Shown here: positions 22,349-30,710 of the stretch, one piece after another
How positions within the stretch are numbered: the stretch's first letter is position 1
How the letters are laid out: each line of letters opens with the position of its first letter
IMG/VR virus record: IMGVR_UViG_3300045131_001403
Location: 1-36,416 of that record
Length of the DNA: 36,416 bases
Direction: 5' to 3' (one strand)
Origin: a virus
Notes under the pieces: model-generated
What the model saw: only the letters and a program-made list of their open reading frames with translations
Told to the model about the DNA's origin: nothing
Databases searched by the model: none
Made by a program: the position numbers and the translations under genes

Positions 22349-23509
22349 ATGCTTTTCGAAGAAGCTGATGGAAATGTGAACACTCCTATGTGCTCTAAGT
22401 GCAAAGGATATTCGAATTCCAATTATTCTTATATGGAAATGATAGGAAGGGGAGACAAGATTCTTTTTGTCACGGATGATTTCAATAAGAATCCTAAAGA
22501 GTCGTGGCTGGCTCCTAGAATGGAAAGGTTCATTAAAGACATCTGCGAGGATTTGAAACTTAACTACAACACTGACTGCGGAGTGGTTCCAGCCTATAAA
22601 TGCGACGGAAACGACAAAGGAGCCTCGTTTTGCCACTTTCCCGTGTGTAATATCATCCAATCCGCAAATGCCCGTAGCGTCGTTCTATTAGGCAAAAACG
22701 CCCTAGTCTCCGTTGTTGGAAGCAAGTGGAAACGGGACATAGGGGAACTTGACAAGTGGATTGGTTTCACAATACCTATTTATGATCGATGGATCATTCC
22801 GACATATAATCCATTTCAAGAGTATGGCAATGAATTTGTAATAGACAATCATGTTCCCACTAAAATTCTATTTGAGAACATCACTAAAGCGAATGATTAT
22901 AGAAACCACCCCATAACAAGTGTGCAAAAAACTGCCAAAATCAAAATCTTGTCGGAAAATGAATCCGTCATTCTTTTGGAGTCCATGAAGGAGGATTGTC
23001 CCCTTTCAGCTTTCGACTATGAGACTACTGGGCTACGTCCATATAATAAAGGACACTCCATAGAGACTGTCAGCGTGGCATTCAAAAGAAAAGATGTTCT
23101 AACATCATATGCGTTCACTGTGTCCGATAAGAATTCCCAAGCAATTAAAGATTACTTGCAGAATGGAAATCTCAAGAAGATAGCCTCCAATATGAAGTTT
23201 GAGGACACATGGAGCAAAGTCATCTTCGGAGTAGGTGTGAAAGGGTGGGTTTTCGACACCATGCTCGCCCAACACATCATTGATTGCAGAGAGGGGATAT
23301 GCTCTTTGAAGTTTCAAGCGTTCGTGAGATATGGTTTTGAGGACTATGAGGCGAAAGTGAAGCCTTTTCTCATAGCGAAAGATGCTTCCTCGTTAAACAA
23401 TATCAAAAACTGTTCTTATCCGCTGCTGTTGAAATATAATGCCATTGACTCATACTTGGAATATGTGTTGGCGGAGGATATGATGAATGAACTGGGGGTG
23501 GTCATATGA
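22349..23509 (+). CDS. UDG-like domain fused to 3'-5' proofreading exonuclease
   Basis: A 386-residue protein. ATG 22349 has GGTGGAG upstream; the open frame from 22304 would run through the terminator. Residues 1-170 resemble the family 4 uracil-DNA-glycosylase-like domain found at the N-terminus of SPO1-type phage polymerases, with cysteines at 15, 18, 95 and 100 that could hold an iron-sulfur cluster. Residues 200-386 are a DEDDy exonuclease: FDYETTGL (223-225), N281/D286, D303 and Y363/D367. It would proofread for the polymerase encoded next (ATGA overlap). In SPO1 these domains share one chain; here they are separate. Confidence 0.8.
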   Translation: MLFEEADGNVNTPMCSKCKGYSNSNYSYMEMIGRGDKILFVTDDFNKNPKESWLAPRMERFIKDICEDLKLNYNTDCGVVPAYKCDGNDKGASFCHFPVCNIIQSANARSVVLLGKNALVSVVGSKWKRDIGELDKWIGFTIPIYDRWIIPTYNPFQEYGNEFVIDNHVPTKILFENITKANDYRNHPITSVQKTAKIKILSENESVILLESMKEDCPLSAFDYETTGLRPYNKGHSIETVSVAFKRKDVLTSYAFTVSDKNSQAIKDYLQNGNLKKIASNMKFEDTWSKVIFGVGVKGWVFDTMLAQHIIDCREGICSLKFQAFVRYGFEDYEAKVKPFLIAKDASSLNNIKNCSYPLLLKYNAIDSYLEYVLAEDMMNELGVVI

Positions 23510-26043
23510 ATCAGTTGGATGCCTATAATCTATTTCATGAGGGGACTAAGGCTCTAGGAATAGCGGAGCGCAATGGCATGAGGGTCGATGTGAGGCTTCT
23601 TGATGCCACGATAGACAAGGAGGGAGGACGATGTTCCGTTATATCAAGTGAGTTGGATGCCATGGTGGAGGGTAGACAATGGAAGGAGAAGTATGGTTCA
23701 AATTCCTCCTATCTATCTCCGCAGCAGCTCACAGTCATATTGAAAAATTATGGTTTGACCATTGAAAAAGCGGATAAAGCTGTTTTATCTAAAATAGAAT
23801 CTCCATTTGTAAGGAAGATTCTCGAACTCCGTAAAATATCCAAGATGATAGCCAGTCTGACAGGATTCAAGCGGGAAGTCACCAATGATGAAAGGATACA
23901 CCCATCATTTCACCTTCATGGAGTGTCCTCATACCGTTCCAGCAGTTCCAATCCAAACTTTCAAAACATAGCTATTCGTGATCCCGAGACTGCGGAACGC
24001 ATTCGAAGTTTGTTCATTCCCACAAGTGGATATAGGTTACTTGAGGTCGATTATTGTTTCACAGGAGACACACAAATTGAAACAACTGGTGGAAGGAAGA
24101 CCCTCAAAGAAATAGTGGAAAAGCAAGATTTGTGTCATGTGTATGGATATGACAAGGATAAAGGAAGGGTGTGTGTATCTCGTATCATAAGAGCAGCTAA
24201 GACACAAACAAGCCAGCCTGTGTTTACTGTTACCTTAGACAATGGGGAAACTGCTAAAGCCACGGCTAACCATAGGTTCATGTTGAGAGATGGTTCTTAT
24301 CGGGAGTTGCGGTCCCTTCGTCCTGGCGATTCCCTCATGCCATTTTATACCACCACACTGTCACAAACCAATATAAAAACTAAGTACAGATGGGTGTATT
24401 TGAATAATGGTGAAAAGATGAAAGCCCATAATCTTGTGGCTTTGGATGTTCTTGGATACACTATCAAAGGTTCTTATAAAATTGTGCATCACAGGAATGG
24501 GAATGGGTGGGATAATGATCCATCTAACTTAGTGGTGATGGACAGAAAAGAACACATGTCTATACATTCAAAACAAGGTTGGGAAAACACTAAAAATGGA
24601 GCAGAACACAAAAGACAGACTTATCAACGTTCGGCAGAGGGCAGAGCTGAACAAAGCATAAGAAGTAAAAGGATACATGATGAAACACCTGAGTGCATTA
24701 AAAGGGAGTGGTATAAACACATCTCAGAAAGCCATAAGGGTCTTTATGAAGGTTCTAAAAACCCCATGTATGGAAAAAAACACAAAATTGAGACAGTGGA
24801 GAAGATAAGAGCTACTAAAAAAAGACAGAACATAAAGTCTTTTTTAGGAAGAACCCATTCTATGGAGACACGTTTACTTTTAAGTGCAAAAAACAAAGGG
24901 AAAAAACTAACGGAGGTAATCAAACGCAAAATATCTGCTTCTGGAAAGGGTAGAATATGCAAGGAGGAGACAAGGAAACTACTACGAGAGAGGGTGTTCA
25001 CTGAGAGTACAAGGATGAAAATGGGGAAGGGCATTAAAGAAAGGTGGAAAAAAGCCAAGACACACTCATGCCCTATCTGTAAAAAGGAATATAGGTCGCT
25101 AAGTGGAATTCCCTCTACCACACATTTACGTCATAAGCATGGTTTGACAACGGAAGAGTTCAAGGACACCTACAACCACAAGGTTGTTTCCGTTGATTTC
25201 TATGGTTATGAGGATGTTTACAATATCACAGTGGATAGGATTCATAATTATGCTTTGAAGGCAGGTGTCATTGTTGCTAATTGTGGAATCGAAGTCCGTG
25301 CGTCAACATTCTACAATAAAGACCCTGTGCTTATAAATTACATTTTGGACAAGACTACTGATATGCACAAGGATATGGCTTCCGAGTGCTATATGCTGCC
25401 AAAGGATAAAGTGACGAAGGAGATTCGTTACTGCGCGAAGAACATGTTCGTGTTTCCGGCTTTCTATGGATCATACTACAAGCAGATCGCCCCTCATTTG
25501 TGGAATGCCATTGGAGATATGAAACTAAAACTGTCCGATGGAACTGATTTGGCTTCCCATGTTGCGGCTAGAATAGGTGATCGAAATGATTTCATGGCCC
25601 ACATACAAAAAGTGGAGAACGCTTTTTGGAATGATAGATTCAAAGTCTACACACAATGGAAAAAGGATTTCTACAGCAAATATTTGGAGAGGGGTTACTT
25701 CGACTCATTGACAGGATTCCGCTACAAAGGAGAGTTCAAACGGAATCAAGTGCTGAATTATGCGATTCAAGGAACGGCATTCCACTGTCTTCTATGGAGT
25801 TTCATCGAACTCACGAAGGAATTCATCAAGAATAAGTGGAAATCAAAAGTGATAGGACAGATTCACGATAGTATCATAACTGAAATCCATGATAGCGAAT
25901 TCGAGGCTTATAAGGTGTTGATCAAAGACATCATGACTAGACGTGTGGTTCAGGCGTTTCCATTCATCAATGTTCCATTGGAAGTGGAGATAGAAGCCGC
26001 AGGGGTGGACGAATCTTGGCACAAAAAGAAAGCTGTCAAGTGA
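23506..26043 (+). CDS. family A DNA polymerase with in-frame intein
   Basis: The replicative polymerase, 845 residues before splicing and 436 after. It starts directly with the thumb region (GIAERNGMRVDVRLL) and lacks both exonuclease domains; proofreading comes from the upstream gene. Motif A is LLEVDY|CGIEVRA, split by an intein at residues 184-592. Motif B (RYCAKNMFVFPAFYG) and motif C (GQIHDSI) are intact. The YSSSSNPNFQNI segment is typical of Pol I enzymes. It overlaps the exonuclease gene by ATGA, which suggests equal synthesis. A promoter lies just after it for the clamp loader. Confidence 0.93.
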   Translation: MNQLDAYNLFHEGTKALGIAERNGMRVDVRLLDATIDKEGGRCSVISSELDAMVEGRQWKEKYGSNSSYLSPQQLTVILKNYGLTIEKADKAVLSKIESPFVRKILELRKISKMIASLTGFKREVTNDERIHPSFHLHGVSSYRSSSSNPNFQNIAIRDPETAERIRSLFIPTSGYRLLEVDYCFTGDTQIETTGGRKTLKEIVEKQDLCHVYGYDKDKGRVCVSRIIRAAKTQTSQPVFTVTLDNGETAKATANHRFMLRDGSYRELRSLRPGDSLMPFYTTTLSQTNIKTKYRWVYLNNGEKMKAHNLVALDVLGYTIKGSYKIVHHRNGNGWDNDPSNLVVMDRKEHMSIHSKQGWENTKNGAEHKRQTYQRSAEGRAEQSIRSKRIHDETPECIKREWYKHISESHKGLYEGSKNPMYGKKHKIETVEKIRATKKRQNIKSFLGRTHSMETRLLLSAKNKGKKLTEVIKRKISASGKGRICKEETRKLLRERVFTESTRMKMGKGIKERWKKAKTHSCPICKKEYRSLSGIPSTTHLRHKHGLTTEEFKDTYNHKVVSVDFYGYEDVYNITVDRIHNYALKAGVIVANCGIEVRASTFYNKDPVLINYILDKTTDMHKDMASECYMLPKDKVTKEIRYCAKNMFVFPAFYGSYYKQIAPHLWNAIGDMKLKLSDGTDLASHVAARIGDRNDFMAHIQKVENAFWNDRFKVYTQWKKDFYSKYLERGYFDSLTGFRYKGEFKRNQVLNYAIQGTAFHCLLWSFIELTKEFIKNKWKSKVIGQIHDSIITEIHDSEFEAYKVLIKDIMTRRVVQAFPFINVPLEVEIEAAGVDESWHKKKAVK
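24055..25281 (+). other. polymerase intein with HNH endonuclease and NUMOD3-like repeats
   Basis: A 409-residue intein at motif A (VDY|C1 ... VAN|C). Block A CFTGDTQIETTGG and block B TANH are class 1. The penultimate residue is Ala (IVAN|C) instead of His, a known functional variant. The endonuclease is HNH type (VHHRNGNGWDNDPSNL near 327-342), followed by NUMOD3-like DNA-binding repeats (NPMYGKKHKIETVEKI, FLGRTHSMETRLLLS) and a CPIC...H...H zinc finger. This differs from the LAGLIDADG endonucleases of the other two inteins. Confidence 0.93.
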
Positions 26044-26077
26044 TATTGTCTAAAAAATATCGAAAATAAGCGGTTTG

Positions 26078-26095
26078 CCCTATTGACAGATAGGG
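26078..26095. repeat. 6-bp inverted repeat spanning the -35 of the clamp-loader promoter
   Basis: CCCTAT, TGACAG, ATAGGG, with the -35 hexamer inside. Same geometry and spacer as the element at 21000-21017, with different arms. Confidence 0.75.
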
Positions 26096-26110
26096 AAAAG
26101 TGACTATAAT
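26083..26110 (+). promoter_or_regulatory. consensus promoter for clamp loader and recombination operon
   Basis: TTGACA (26083-26088), 16 bases, TATAAT (26105-26110). The start would be near 26117, about 75 bases before GTG 26191. It probably drives the whole rightward run to 36120, since no other clear promoter or terminator follows. Confidence 0.88.
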
Positions 26111-26190
26111 TAGTATACAGCAAGAAAAAAGGAGCTTGACAGGTTCGGTTTCGTGTTCAAAAGCTGTAAAATAAAATCGGAGAAATTATT

Positions 26191-27111
26191 GTGGAACTCT
26201 ACAGGTTGTACCGTCCAAACACACTGGACGAAGTAGTCGGAAATGACAATGTTAAAAATCAACTCAAAGGCATGCTTAAAAAAGATTTCGTGCATGCTCT
26301 TCTTCTCACCGGGCCTAGTGGATGTGGAAAAACCTCTCTAGCCCGCATTCTCCGCAATGAATTGAAATGCCATGACAGCGAGTTCATGGAGATCGATGCG
26401 GTGGACGCTAGCGGAGTGGACAGCATTCGTGAACTTCGTGACGGACTACAATATCCTCCTATGTTCGGCAGCGTGAAGGTTTACCTGCTGGATGAATGTC
26501 ACAGAATGTCCACCACAGCTCAAGATTGTCTTTTGAAGTGTCTTGAGAATGCTCCCTCATATGCCTATTTCATCCTTGCCACAACCGAAAAGAACAAACT
26601 CATTCCTACTTTAAGGAATCGATGCGTGGCCCTTGAGGTGTCTTTGCTCGATAATGATTTGATTGCGAAGAAGATTCTATGGCCCATCGCTAGAAAGGCT
26701 GGATTGAATGTCGAGAAGGAAGTACTCTTGGCAATTGGTGGCAACTCCGGGGGGAGTCCTCGCAAAGCTATCTCCGTCCTTGAACGAATCGCAGCATTGC
26801 CAAAAGAGCAGCAATTGTCAGAAGCCAATAAAGGAAATGACGATGAGACCCCTCAAGATATCCGAGAGCTTTGTCAGACGTTGCTCAAAGGCGGTTCTTG
26901 GGGTGCTGTGTCTAAAATGGTTAAAAATATAAAAGAGGAGCCGGAAGCCGTACGGAGAATGATTCTAGGATATATGTCCGCCGTTCTTTTGAATGGAGTC
27001 AATCCAAGAGCGCATCAAATTATGCTCTGTTTCGAAAAGAACTACTATGACACTGGTAAGGCAGGTATGACAATCAGTTTCTATGAGGCTGTCGGGAGTT
27101 CCAATGAGTAA
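26191..27111 (+). CDS. clamp loader ATPase (DnaX/HolB-like)
   Basis: A 306-residue AAA+ protein that would open and load the sliding clamp. It starts ELYRLYRPNTLDEVVGN as DnaX proteins do; Walker A is GPSGCGKTS (41-49), Walker B VYLLDECH (97-104), sensor 1 ILATTEKNKL (128-137) and the arginine-finger SRC motif appears as RNRC (142-145, Ser replaced by Asn). Only one such gene is visible, so the loader is probably a homo-oligomer or uses the small product encoded next. The GTG start has CGGAG 8 bases upstream. Confidence 0.9.
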   Translation: MELYRLYRPNTLDEVVGNDNVKNQLKGMLKKDFVHALLLTGPSGCGKTSLARILRNELKCHDSEFMEIDAVDASGVDSIRELRDGLQYPPMFGSVKVYLLDECHRMSTTAQDCLLKCLENAPSYAYFILATTEKNKLIPTLRNRCVALEVSLLDNDLIAKKILWPIARKAGLNVEKEVLLAIGGNSGGSPRKAISVLERIAALPKEQQLSEANKGNDDETPQDIRELCQTLLKGGSWGAVSKMVKNIKEEPEAVRRMILGYMSAVLLNGVNPRAHQIMLCFEKNYYDTGKAGMTISFYEAVGSSNE

Positions 27112-27307
27112 TGAGAAGACAAGGTTCGTCAGATTCAACACACAGTTCGACACGACGATTAAATTGTGGGGTAATAAGGAAAACATCTTGAAGACTCTAA
27201 GAGAAGTTTTTCTTTTCGACAAAGTTTCGGTGGAGACAATCAGTAAAAAGTTTGATGATTATGATGCTGAATTGGAAATTAACATCAAAACAGAGGACGA
27301 TTTATGA
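27104..27307 (+). CDS. small protein, possible clamp-loader partner
   Basis: A 67-residue protein overlapping the clamp-loader gene by 8 bp; ATG 27104 has GGGAG upstream. It is charged and ends acidic (DYDAELEINIKTEDDL). In T4 the loader needs a second, smaller subunit, so this neighbour could serve that role, but it is much shorter than T4 gp62 and I see no similarity. Confidence 0.55.
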   Translation: MSNEKTRFVRFNTQFDTTIKLWGNKENILKTLREVFLFDKVSVETISKKFDDYDAELEINIKTEDDL

Positions 27308-27858
27308 ATTCCAGTATAATCTCCTCCACAGGGGAGGAAGAAGATGTCAAAAAGTATTTGGAGATCGATGAGTTCAACTTGGATCGTGAGTGGCAGACAT
27401 ATCCCGCTAAATTCATGGAGGTTTGTCAAAAATCATTGGACTCCCAGCAGGCTTTCAATGATGCCAAGGCTCTTTTGGAGCGGGACACGGCGAAGTATCA
27501 GATGGATATCCGTGAGAACACTAAATGCTATACTGCGAATCCTAAGTTGACTGAGACGCTGATCGAGGCTATCATAGCTTTGCAGTCTAGGATTCAAAAC
27601 TTGAAAAAAGATTTGTTGGAAAAACAGTACATTAAAGATCGTTATGGTTTTCTAGTAAAAGCTATGGAATGCAAAAGGAAGTCCTTAGAGAATATGGTTC
27701 ACTTGATGGGACTGCAATATTATTCAGAACCAAAACAAAAAGGGAGTGATGTGAAATCTGTTGCTGTGAATCAAGAAATGAGGAAGAGTTTCAAGAGAAG
27801 TGTGGAAGAAAGTGTTTTTGTCACAGAAGAAGCCAATCAAAATGAAAGAGGTGAATAA
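27304..27858 (+). CDS. conserved coiled-coil phage protein beside the SSB
   Basis: A 184-residue protein. The pattern (LDREWQTYPAKFMEVCQKSLDSQQAFNDAKALLE, then a C-terminal ENMVHLMGLQYYSEP) matches a group of phage helical proteins that often precede ssDNA-binding protein genes. The middle is coiled coil. A recombination-mediator role like T4 UvsY is possible because a UvsX-like gene follows, but this is inference. Overlaps the SSB start by one base (TAATG). Confidence 0.65.
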   Translation: MNSSIISSTGEEEDVKKYLEIDEFNLDREWQTYPAKFMEVCQKSLDSQQAFNDAKALLERDTAKYQMDIRENTKCYTANPKLTETLIEAIIALQSRIQNLKKDLLEKQYIKDRYGFLVKAMECKRKSLENMVHLMGLQYYSEPKQKGSDVKSVAVNQEMRKSFKRSVEESVFVTEEANQNERGE

Positions 27859-28841
27859 TGGGTTCCGACATGATTATCAGCCGTTCACGCATTGCGGATC
27901 GTATGGGTCGCTGCGCAAAAGCCAATAAAAGCGGCAATCTGCACTTTTGCCCTCCATCCGGAGTTGAGGTTTGGTGTCCAACAGAGGAGAAGGACTATCG
28001 CATTAACATTATTCCATATCTGATCACTAAGAAAAACCATCCGGATGGCATTCTTTCCGGCGAGGAGTTTCAGATCGGTGAGGATTGGTATCGCCGTCCG
28101 TATGGAATCCACTCCAAAGTCGGAGGAATCCGTGATGTGATCTGTCCTTTGGTCACGTTCAAAAAGCCGTGTCCTATCTGTGAGGAGGTGTTGAAACTAA
28201 GTTGGAATGACGATGCGGAATTGATTCGCACTCTGCGTCCAAAACGTATGATGCTTTACAATCTGTATCATCCAAAGCAAAACACATATTCCATCTTCGA
28301 TTGGAGCAAGACAAAATTTTCAGATGTGTTGGAAGGGGAGCTTCTGCGCAATAGTGACAAAAGTCTTTCCAATTTCGTTCAATTGGAAGGTGGGATGACA
28401 CTCACCATTCGCTCAATTCAAAAAGTGTTCGCCGGACAGAAGTTCTTCACTATCGACCGCATTGATTTCTCACCTTCCCCTAGGGACACATATCCGAAAT
28501 CAGTGCTGGAGAATGCTCCAAAGCTGGATGATGTATTTACGGAGATGCCATATGAGGATATCAAGGAACTGTTCATGACCGGGAAAAAGCAGTTGAAGGA
28601 CAGAATCGAGGAGACGGAGGAGACACACACACCAGTGCAGACAAGAATCAAGCAAGCCTCCGTTAAGAGTGTTCAAGATGATGATGCTCCACCCGTCCGT
28701 CCTACACGTCCTATTAAGAGCGTGCAAGAGGATGACGACGATGATGTTCCGGTAGTGAAGGCCAAGCCCACTGTCAAAAAGCCACAGTTTGAAGACTCCC
28801 CTTCTCTTCCGGCTCCTACAGATGAAGAATGGAATGATTGA
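27858..28841 (+). CDS. single-stranded DNA-binding protein (gp32-like)
   Basis: A 327-residue protein that would coat ssDNA at the fork. The core (VEVWCPTEEKDYRINIIPYL, DWYRRPYGIHSKVG) resembles T4 gp32-type and other phage SSBs, with a CPLVTFKKPCPIC zinc-like site. The last about 70 residues are an acidic Pro-rich linker with two copies of a KSVQ(D/E)DD motif, ending TDEEWND. That tip resembles the clamp's end (ESDEWN) and may dock common partners. AGAGGTG precedes ATG 27858. Confidence 0.82.
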   Translation: MGSDMIISRSRIADRMGRCAKANKSGNLHFCPPSGVEVWCPTEEKDYRINIIPYLITKKNHPDGILSGEEFQIGEDWYRRPYGIHSKVGGIRDVICPLVTFKKPCPICEEVLKLSWNDDAELIRTLRPKRMMLYNLYHPKQNTYSIFDWSKTKFSDVLEGELLRNSDKSLSNFVQLEGGMTLTIRSIQKVFAGQKFFTIDRIDFSPSPRDTYPKSVLENAPKLDDVFTEMPYEDIKELFMTGKKQLKDRIEETEETHTPVQTRIKQASVKSVQDDDAPPVRPTRPIKSVQEDDDDDVPVVKAKPTVKKPQFEDSPSLPAPTDEEWND

Positions 28842-28853
28842 GAATTGATAAAA

Positions 28854-28886
28854 AGCGTGAAAGGATAGTCACATACCTTTCACGCT
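28854..28886. repeat. perfect 11-bp hairpin after the SSB gene
   Basis: AGCGTGAAAGG (28854-28864) pairs with CCTTTCACGCT (28876-28886) around an 11-base loop, 12 bases after the SSB stop. No T-run follows on the plus strand, so it is a poor rightward terminator; it may stabilise the SSB mRNA 3' end or mark an RNA-processing site. Confidence 0.7.
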
Positions 28887-28912
28887 CATTCAACTTAAAA
28901 AGGATATTTTCA

Positions 28913-29206
28913 ATGTCTCTTAAAGTATTTCAAGTTCATGTTCACTACCACTACATTTGTCTAGCAGAGGACACTGAACAGGCTAAGGAGTTCTATAAAG
29001 AGGCTTCCCGTGATCTAGGAACATCTAATAAGGATTTTATCTTTTCCCCTGTGGAAAGCATTGAAGATGTTTCTAAGACATATTTAATGTCTGGATACAT
29101 GCCTGAAGACTATATCTATCACAGATTCCGTTCAGAGAATGTCAAACTAAAAGATTCCTTCTCATTTATCGAGAAGAAGAACAAAGAAGGAGATGTCAAA
29201 TGTTAA
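28913..29206 (+). CDS. small protein, unknown function
   Basis: A 97-residue protein. The frame is open from 28838, but that part covers the hairpin; ATG 28913 has AAAGGAT 8 bases upstream. It starts MSLKVFQVHVHYHYICL, beta-like and rich in His/Tyr, then AEDTEQAKEFYKEASRDLG. The C-terminus is Lys-rich. No family recognised. Confidence 0.62.
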   Translation: MSLKVFQVHVHYHYICLAEDTEQAKEFYKEASRDLGTSNKDFIFSPVESIEDVSKTYLMSGYMPEDYIYHRFRSENVKLKDSFSFIEKKNKEGDVKC

Positions 29207-29439
29207 TTCCCTTTGAGCTTTTTGATGGGTCGATTGTTTGGTTGAAACCCACTAAGAAGACTATGGTGATCATGGTGTGCCTGTGTGATGGTTTATGGGA
29301 AACCCATTTGGATAATCAAGGAGATAGTATATATACTCTTTGCAAAGGAGAAAAGAAAACAAATGCTTTCAGAATGGCCCTAAGCGCAGTGGAAAAAATC
29401 AATATGTGCTTAGAATGCAAAGGAAATAAAAATGCTTGA
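29200..29439 (+). CDS. small Cys-containing protein, unknown function
   Basis: A 79-residue protein with AAGGAGATG before ATG 29200. The C-terminus carries MCLECKGNK, half of a zinc-like site, with an earlier VCLCDG; together four cysteines could bind metal. Overlaps the recombinase by 8 bp. Confidence 0.6.
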   Translation: MLIPFELFDGSIVWLKPTKKTMVIMVCLCDGLWETHLDNQGDSIYTLCKGEKKTNAFRMALSAVEKINMCLECKGNKNA

Positions 29440-30439
29440 ACTATCCACTGGATCGACACTATTCAATTTGGCATTGTCCGACAATGCTTTGACAGGACTC
29501 AAAACGGGAAAGATGATGAATCTTATCGGGGACTCATGCGCTGGAAAATCTTTTCTGGCTTTGACAATTCTCGCCAAGGCGTGTTACTCTAAGAAGTTTG
29601 ACAAATACAAAAAATACTATGATGATGTGGAGTCCGCATGTGAGTTCAACATGTTGGATTTGTTCGGTGAGAAAGCTGAAAAGGAAATAATCTCTCCTTA
29701 TGAGGATTCCCCTTCCAGCGAAACTATTGAGCAGTTCTACTATAATATTGACACTTTGCTGGACAAAGGAGAGCCATTCATCTATGTCCTCGACTCTATG
29801 GATGCTCTTACCACCAATAGTGAATCTGAATTGTTTGATGATAATAAAAAGGCTTTTGAGAAGGGAACACAAACGAAAGCCACTTATGGAGATGGCAAAG
29901 CGAAGCAGAATTCAGCAAATCTACGAAAGATCGTGGGACGTTTGAAGGAGACGGAATCAATACTGATTATCATTAGTCAGACAAGGGATAATATTGGTAA
30001 TGCATATGTTCCCAAGACAAGGGCGGGAGGAAAAGCCCTTAAATTCTATGCTAGCTGGGAAGTGTGGGTGTCCGTAGCGGAAAAACTTAAAATGAAAGTC
30101 AACGGCAAGGATAGAATCATTGGTATCAATGCTCTATTGAAAGTGGCTAAGAACAAGGTTACTGGAAAGTATGTGGATGTTCAAGTTCCCATTTACTATT
30201 CCTGCGGGGTGGATGATGTGGGTTCCATGATCGATTGGATGGTGGCGGAGGGTGGTTGGTCTAGTAAGACTGGTTGGATTGAATCGCCATTTGGAAAACA
30301 TCGAATGGACGCTCTTGTCGAACACATCATAGAGACTAAAAAGGTGAAGGAATTGAAACTTTTAGTGCAGGAGGCTTGGACGGCCATTTGGGAAAAATGT
30401 CGTGTGAATAGGAAAAGTTCTTTGGAAGAGATCGAATAA
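29432..30439 (+). CDS. RecA/UvsX-like recombinase
   Basis: A 335-residue strand-exchange ATPase. Walker A is GDSCAGKSF (33-41), Walker B FIYVLDSMDAL (near residues 115-125), followed by a putative L2-like ssDNA-binding stretch and the ISQTRDNIG segment seen in phage UvsX/RecA proteins. It would form filaments on SSB-covered DNA for recombination-dependent replication and repair, working with the nucleases further right. Length fits a phage recombinase core. AAGGAA precedes ATG 29432. Confidence 0.88.
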   Translation: MLELSTGSTLFNLALSDNALTGLKTGKMMNLIGDSCAGKSFLALTILAKACYSKKFDKYKKYYDDVESACEFNMLDLFGEKAEKEIISPYEDSPSSETIEQFYYNIDTLLDKGEPFIYVLDSMDALTTNSESELFDDNKKAFEKGTQTKATYGDGKAKQNSANLRKIVGRLKETESILIIISQTRDNIGNAYVPKTRAGGKALKFYASWEVWVSVAEKLKMKVNGKDRIIGINALLKVAKNKVTGKYVDVQVPIYYSCGVDDVGSMIDWMVAEGGWSSKTGWIESPFGKHRMDALVEHIIETKKVKELKLLVQEAWTAIWEKCRVNRKSSLEEIE

Positions 30440-30458
30440 AAACTAAAAAGGTGAATCC

Positions 30459-30698
30459 ATGCAGACGCTTGTAAGGAACAATCTACTTGAAATTTCAGTT
30501 ACGAAGACAGTTCAGGACAATCAATTCGAACCATTCTCTTTTTCCTTTAAGCAGACGTTGAACATTGAGGGTTTGACAGATCAGGAGACAGTAATCGGAA
30601 TGGCTTCCGTAATTGAGGATTCCTTAGAGAGTCTGTCGGACAAAGTATTCCGTCAGAGATTGGAAAAGTCCGATAAATGGTATGGAAGAACAGAATAA
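30459..30698 (+). CDS. small protein, unknown function
   Basis: A 79-residue protein with AAAGGTG before ATG 30459. It looks beta-rich at first (LLEISVTKTVQDNQFEPFSFSF) and helical at the end. It lies between the recombinase and a nuclease gene. No family recognised. Confidence 0.6.
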   Translation: MQTLVRNNLLEISVTKTVQDNQFEPFSFSFKQTLNIEGLTDQETVIGMASVIEDSLESLSDKVFRQRLEKSDKWYGRTE

Positions 30699-30710
30699 TA
30701 GGATACTACA

